From Spirochaetota bacterium (GTDB taxonomy: Bacteria > Spirochaetota > UBA4802 > UB4802), in NCBI GenBank assembly GCA_029548025.1, contig JAKPOE010000483.1, positions 1-5,311 on the forward strand: a stretch of DNA of 5,311 nt. Reading direction: 5' to 3'. A model generated the notes under the pieces. The model worked only from the letters and a program-made list of their open reading frames with translations. It searched no databases and was not told the DNA's origin. This document shows, piece after piece, positions 5,210 through 5,311 of this stretch. Each line of letters begins with the position of its first letter. Positions within the stretch are counted from its first letter, which is position 1. The position numbers and the translations under genes are program-made.

Positions 5210-5311
5210 ATGAGATATATACGATTTTCAGCAATTATAGTTGTTATTGTTGGGATGGTGCTTGTGGGATTTTTCCCTGAAAAAGTACAATCCAGGATAG
5301 TAACCAATGTG
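5210..5311 (+). CDS. Start of a secreted protein, possibly a second FlaA paralogue (3' end outside window)
   Basis: 34 codons are visible, open to the window edge. The N-terminus is MRYIRFS, then a hydrophobic stretch from about residue 7 to 22 (AIIVVIVGMVLVGFF), then FPEKVQSRIVTNV. This is a signal peptide or membrane anchor, with V-Q-S28 a possible signal peptidase I site. It starts 40 bp after the flaA stop with its own good ribosome binding site and no intervening terminator, so it is likely co-transcribed with flaA. Adjacent flaA paralogues are known in Leptospira, so a second FlaA sheath protein is the leading guess. That guess rests on context alone: none of the diagnostic FlaA domain is inside the window. 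Confidence 0.75.
   Translation, partial: MRYIRFSAIIVVIVGMVLVGFFPEKVQSRIVTNV

Overview
The window most likely comes from a spirochaete with periplasmic flagella. Two independent protein families point that way: the C-terminal two-thirds of a FlaB-type periplasmic flagellin at the left edge, and a FlaA filament-sheath protein at the right. A second secreted protein begins directly after FlaA. The DNA is AT-rich, most obviously in the roughly 300 bp between metF and flaA. Genus cannot be fixed from this sequence. Adjacent paralogous flaA genes are known from Leptospira, but the paralogue here is only 34 codons long in the window and is not proven to be FlaA.

Layout, left to right. (1) The flaB 3' part (2-604, +) ends in a strong hairpin terminator (649-677). 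(2) Convergent to it is a minus-strand, probably co-transcribed cluster read right to left: metF (methylenetetrahydrofolate reductase, start at 4125), an uncharacterised polytopic membrane protein (start at 3199), and a family II inorganic pyrophosphatase carrying CBS and DRTGG regulatory domains (start at 2304). The last two genes are 4 bp apart. (3) An AT-rich divergent promoter region (4126-4428) follows. It holds a good sigma-28-type (FliA) promoter for flaA, a weaker sigma-70-like promoter, a direct repeat and a palindrome. (4) flaA (4429-5169, +) is followed 40 bp later by the start of another gene with a signal-peptide-like N-terminus (5210 to the window edge).

How the genes fit together. 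flaB and flaA encode the core and sheath of the same periplasmic filament. The block between them is housekeeping metabolism. MetF supplies 5-methyl-tetrahydrofolate for methionine synthesis, and the pyrophosphatase removes PPi from biosynthetic reactions under adenine-nucleotide control. The membrane protein has no assigned function, but its sequence shows a clear internal direct duplication of a four-helix unit. I see no mobile element, CRISPR array, RNA gene or defence-like system. The most informative points are the flaA promoter architecture and the duplicated membrane protein.
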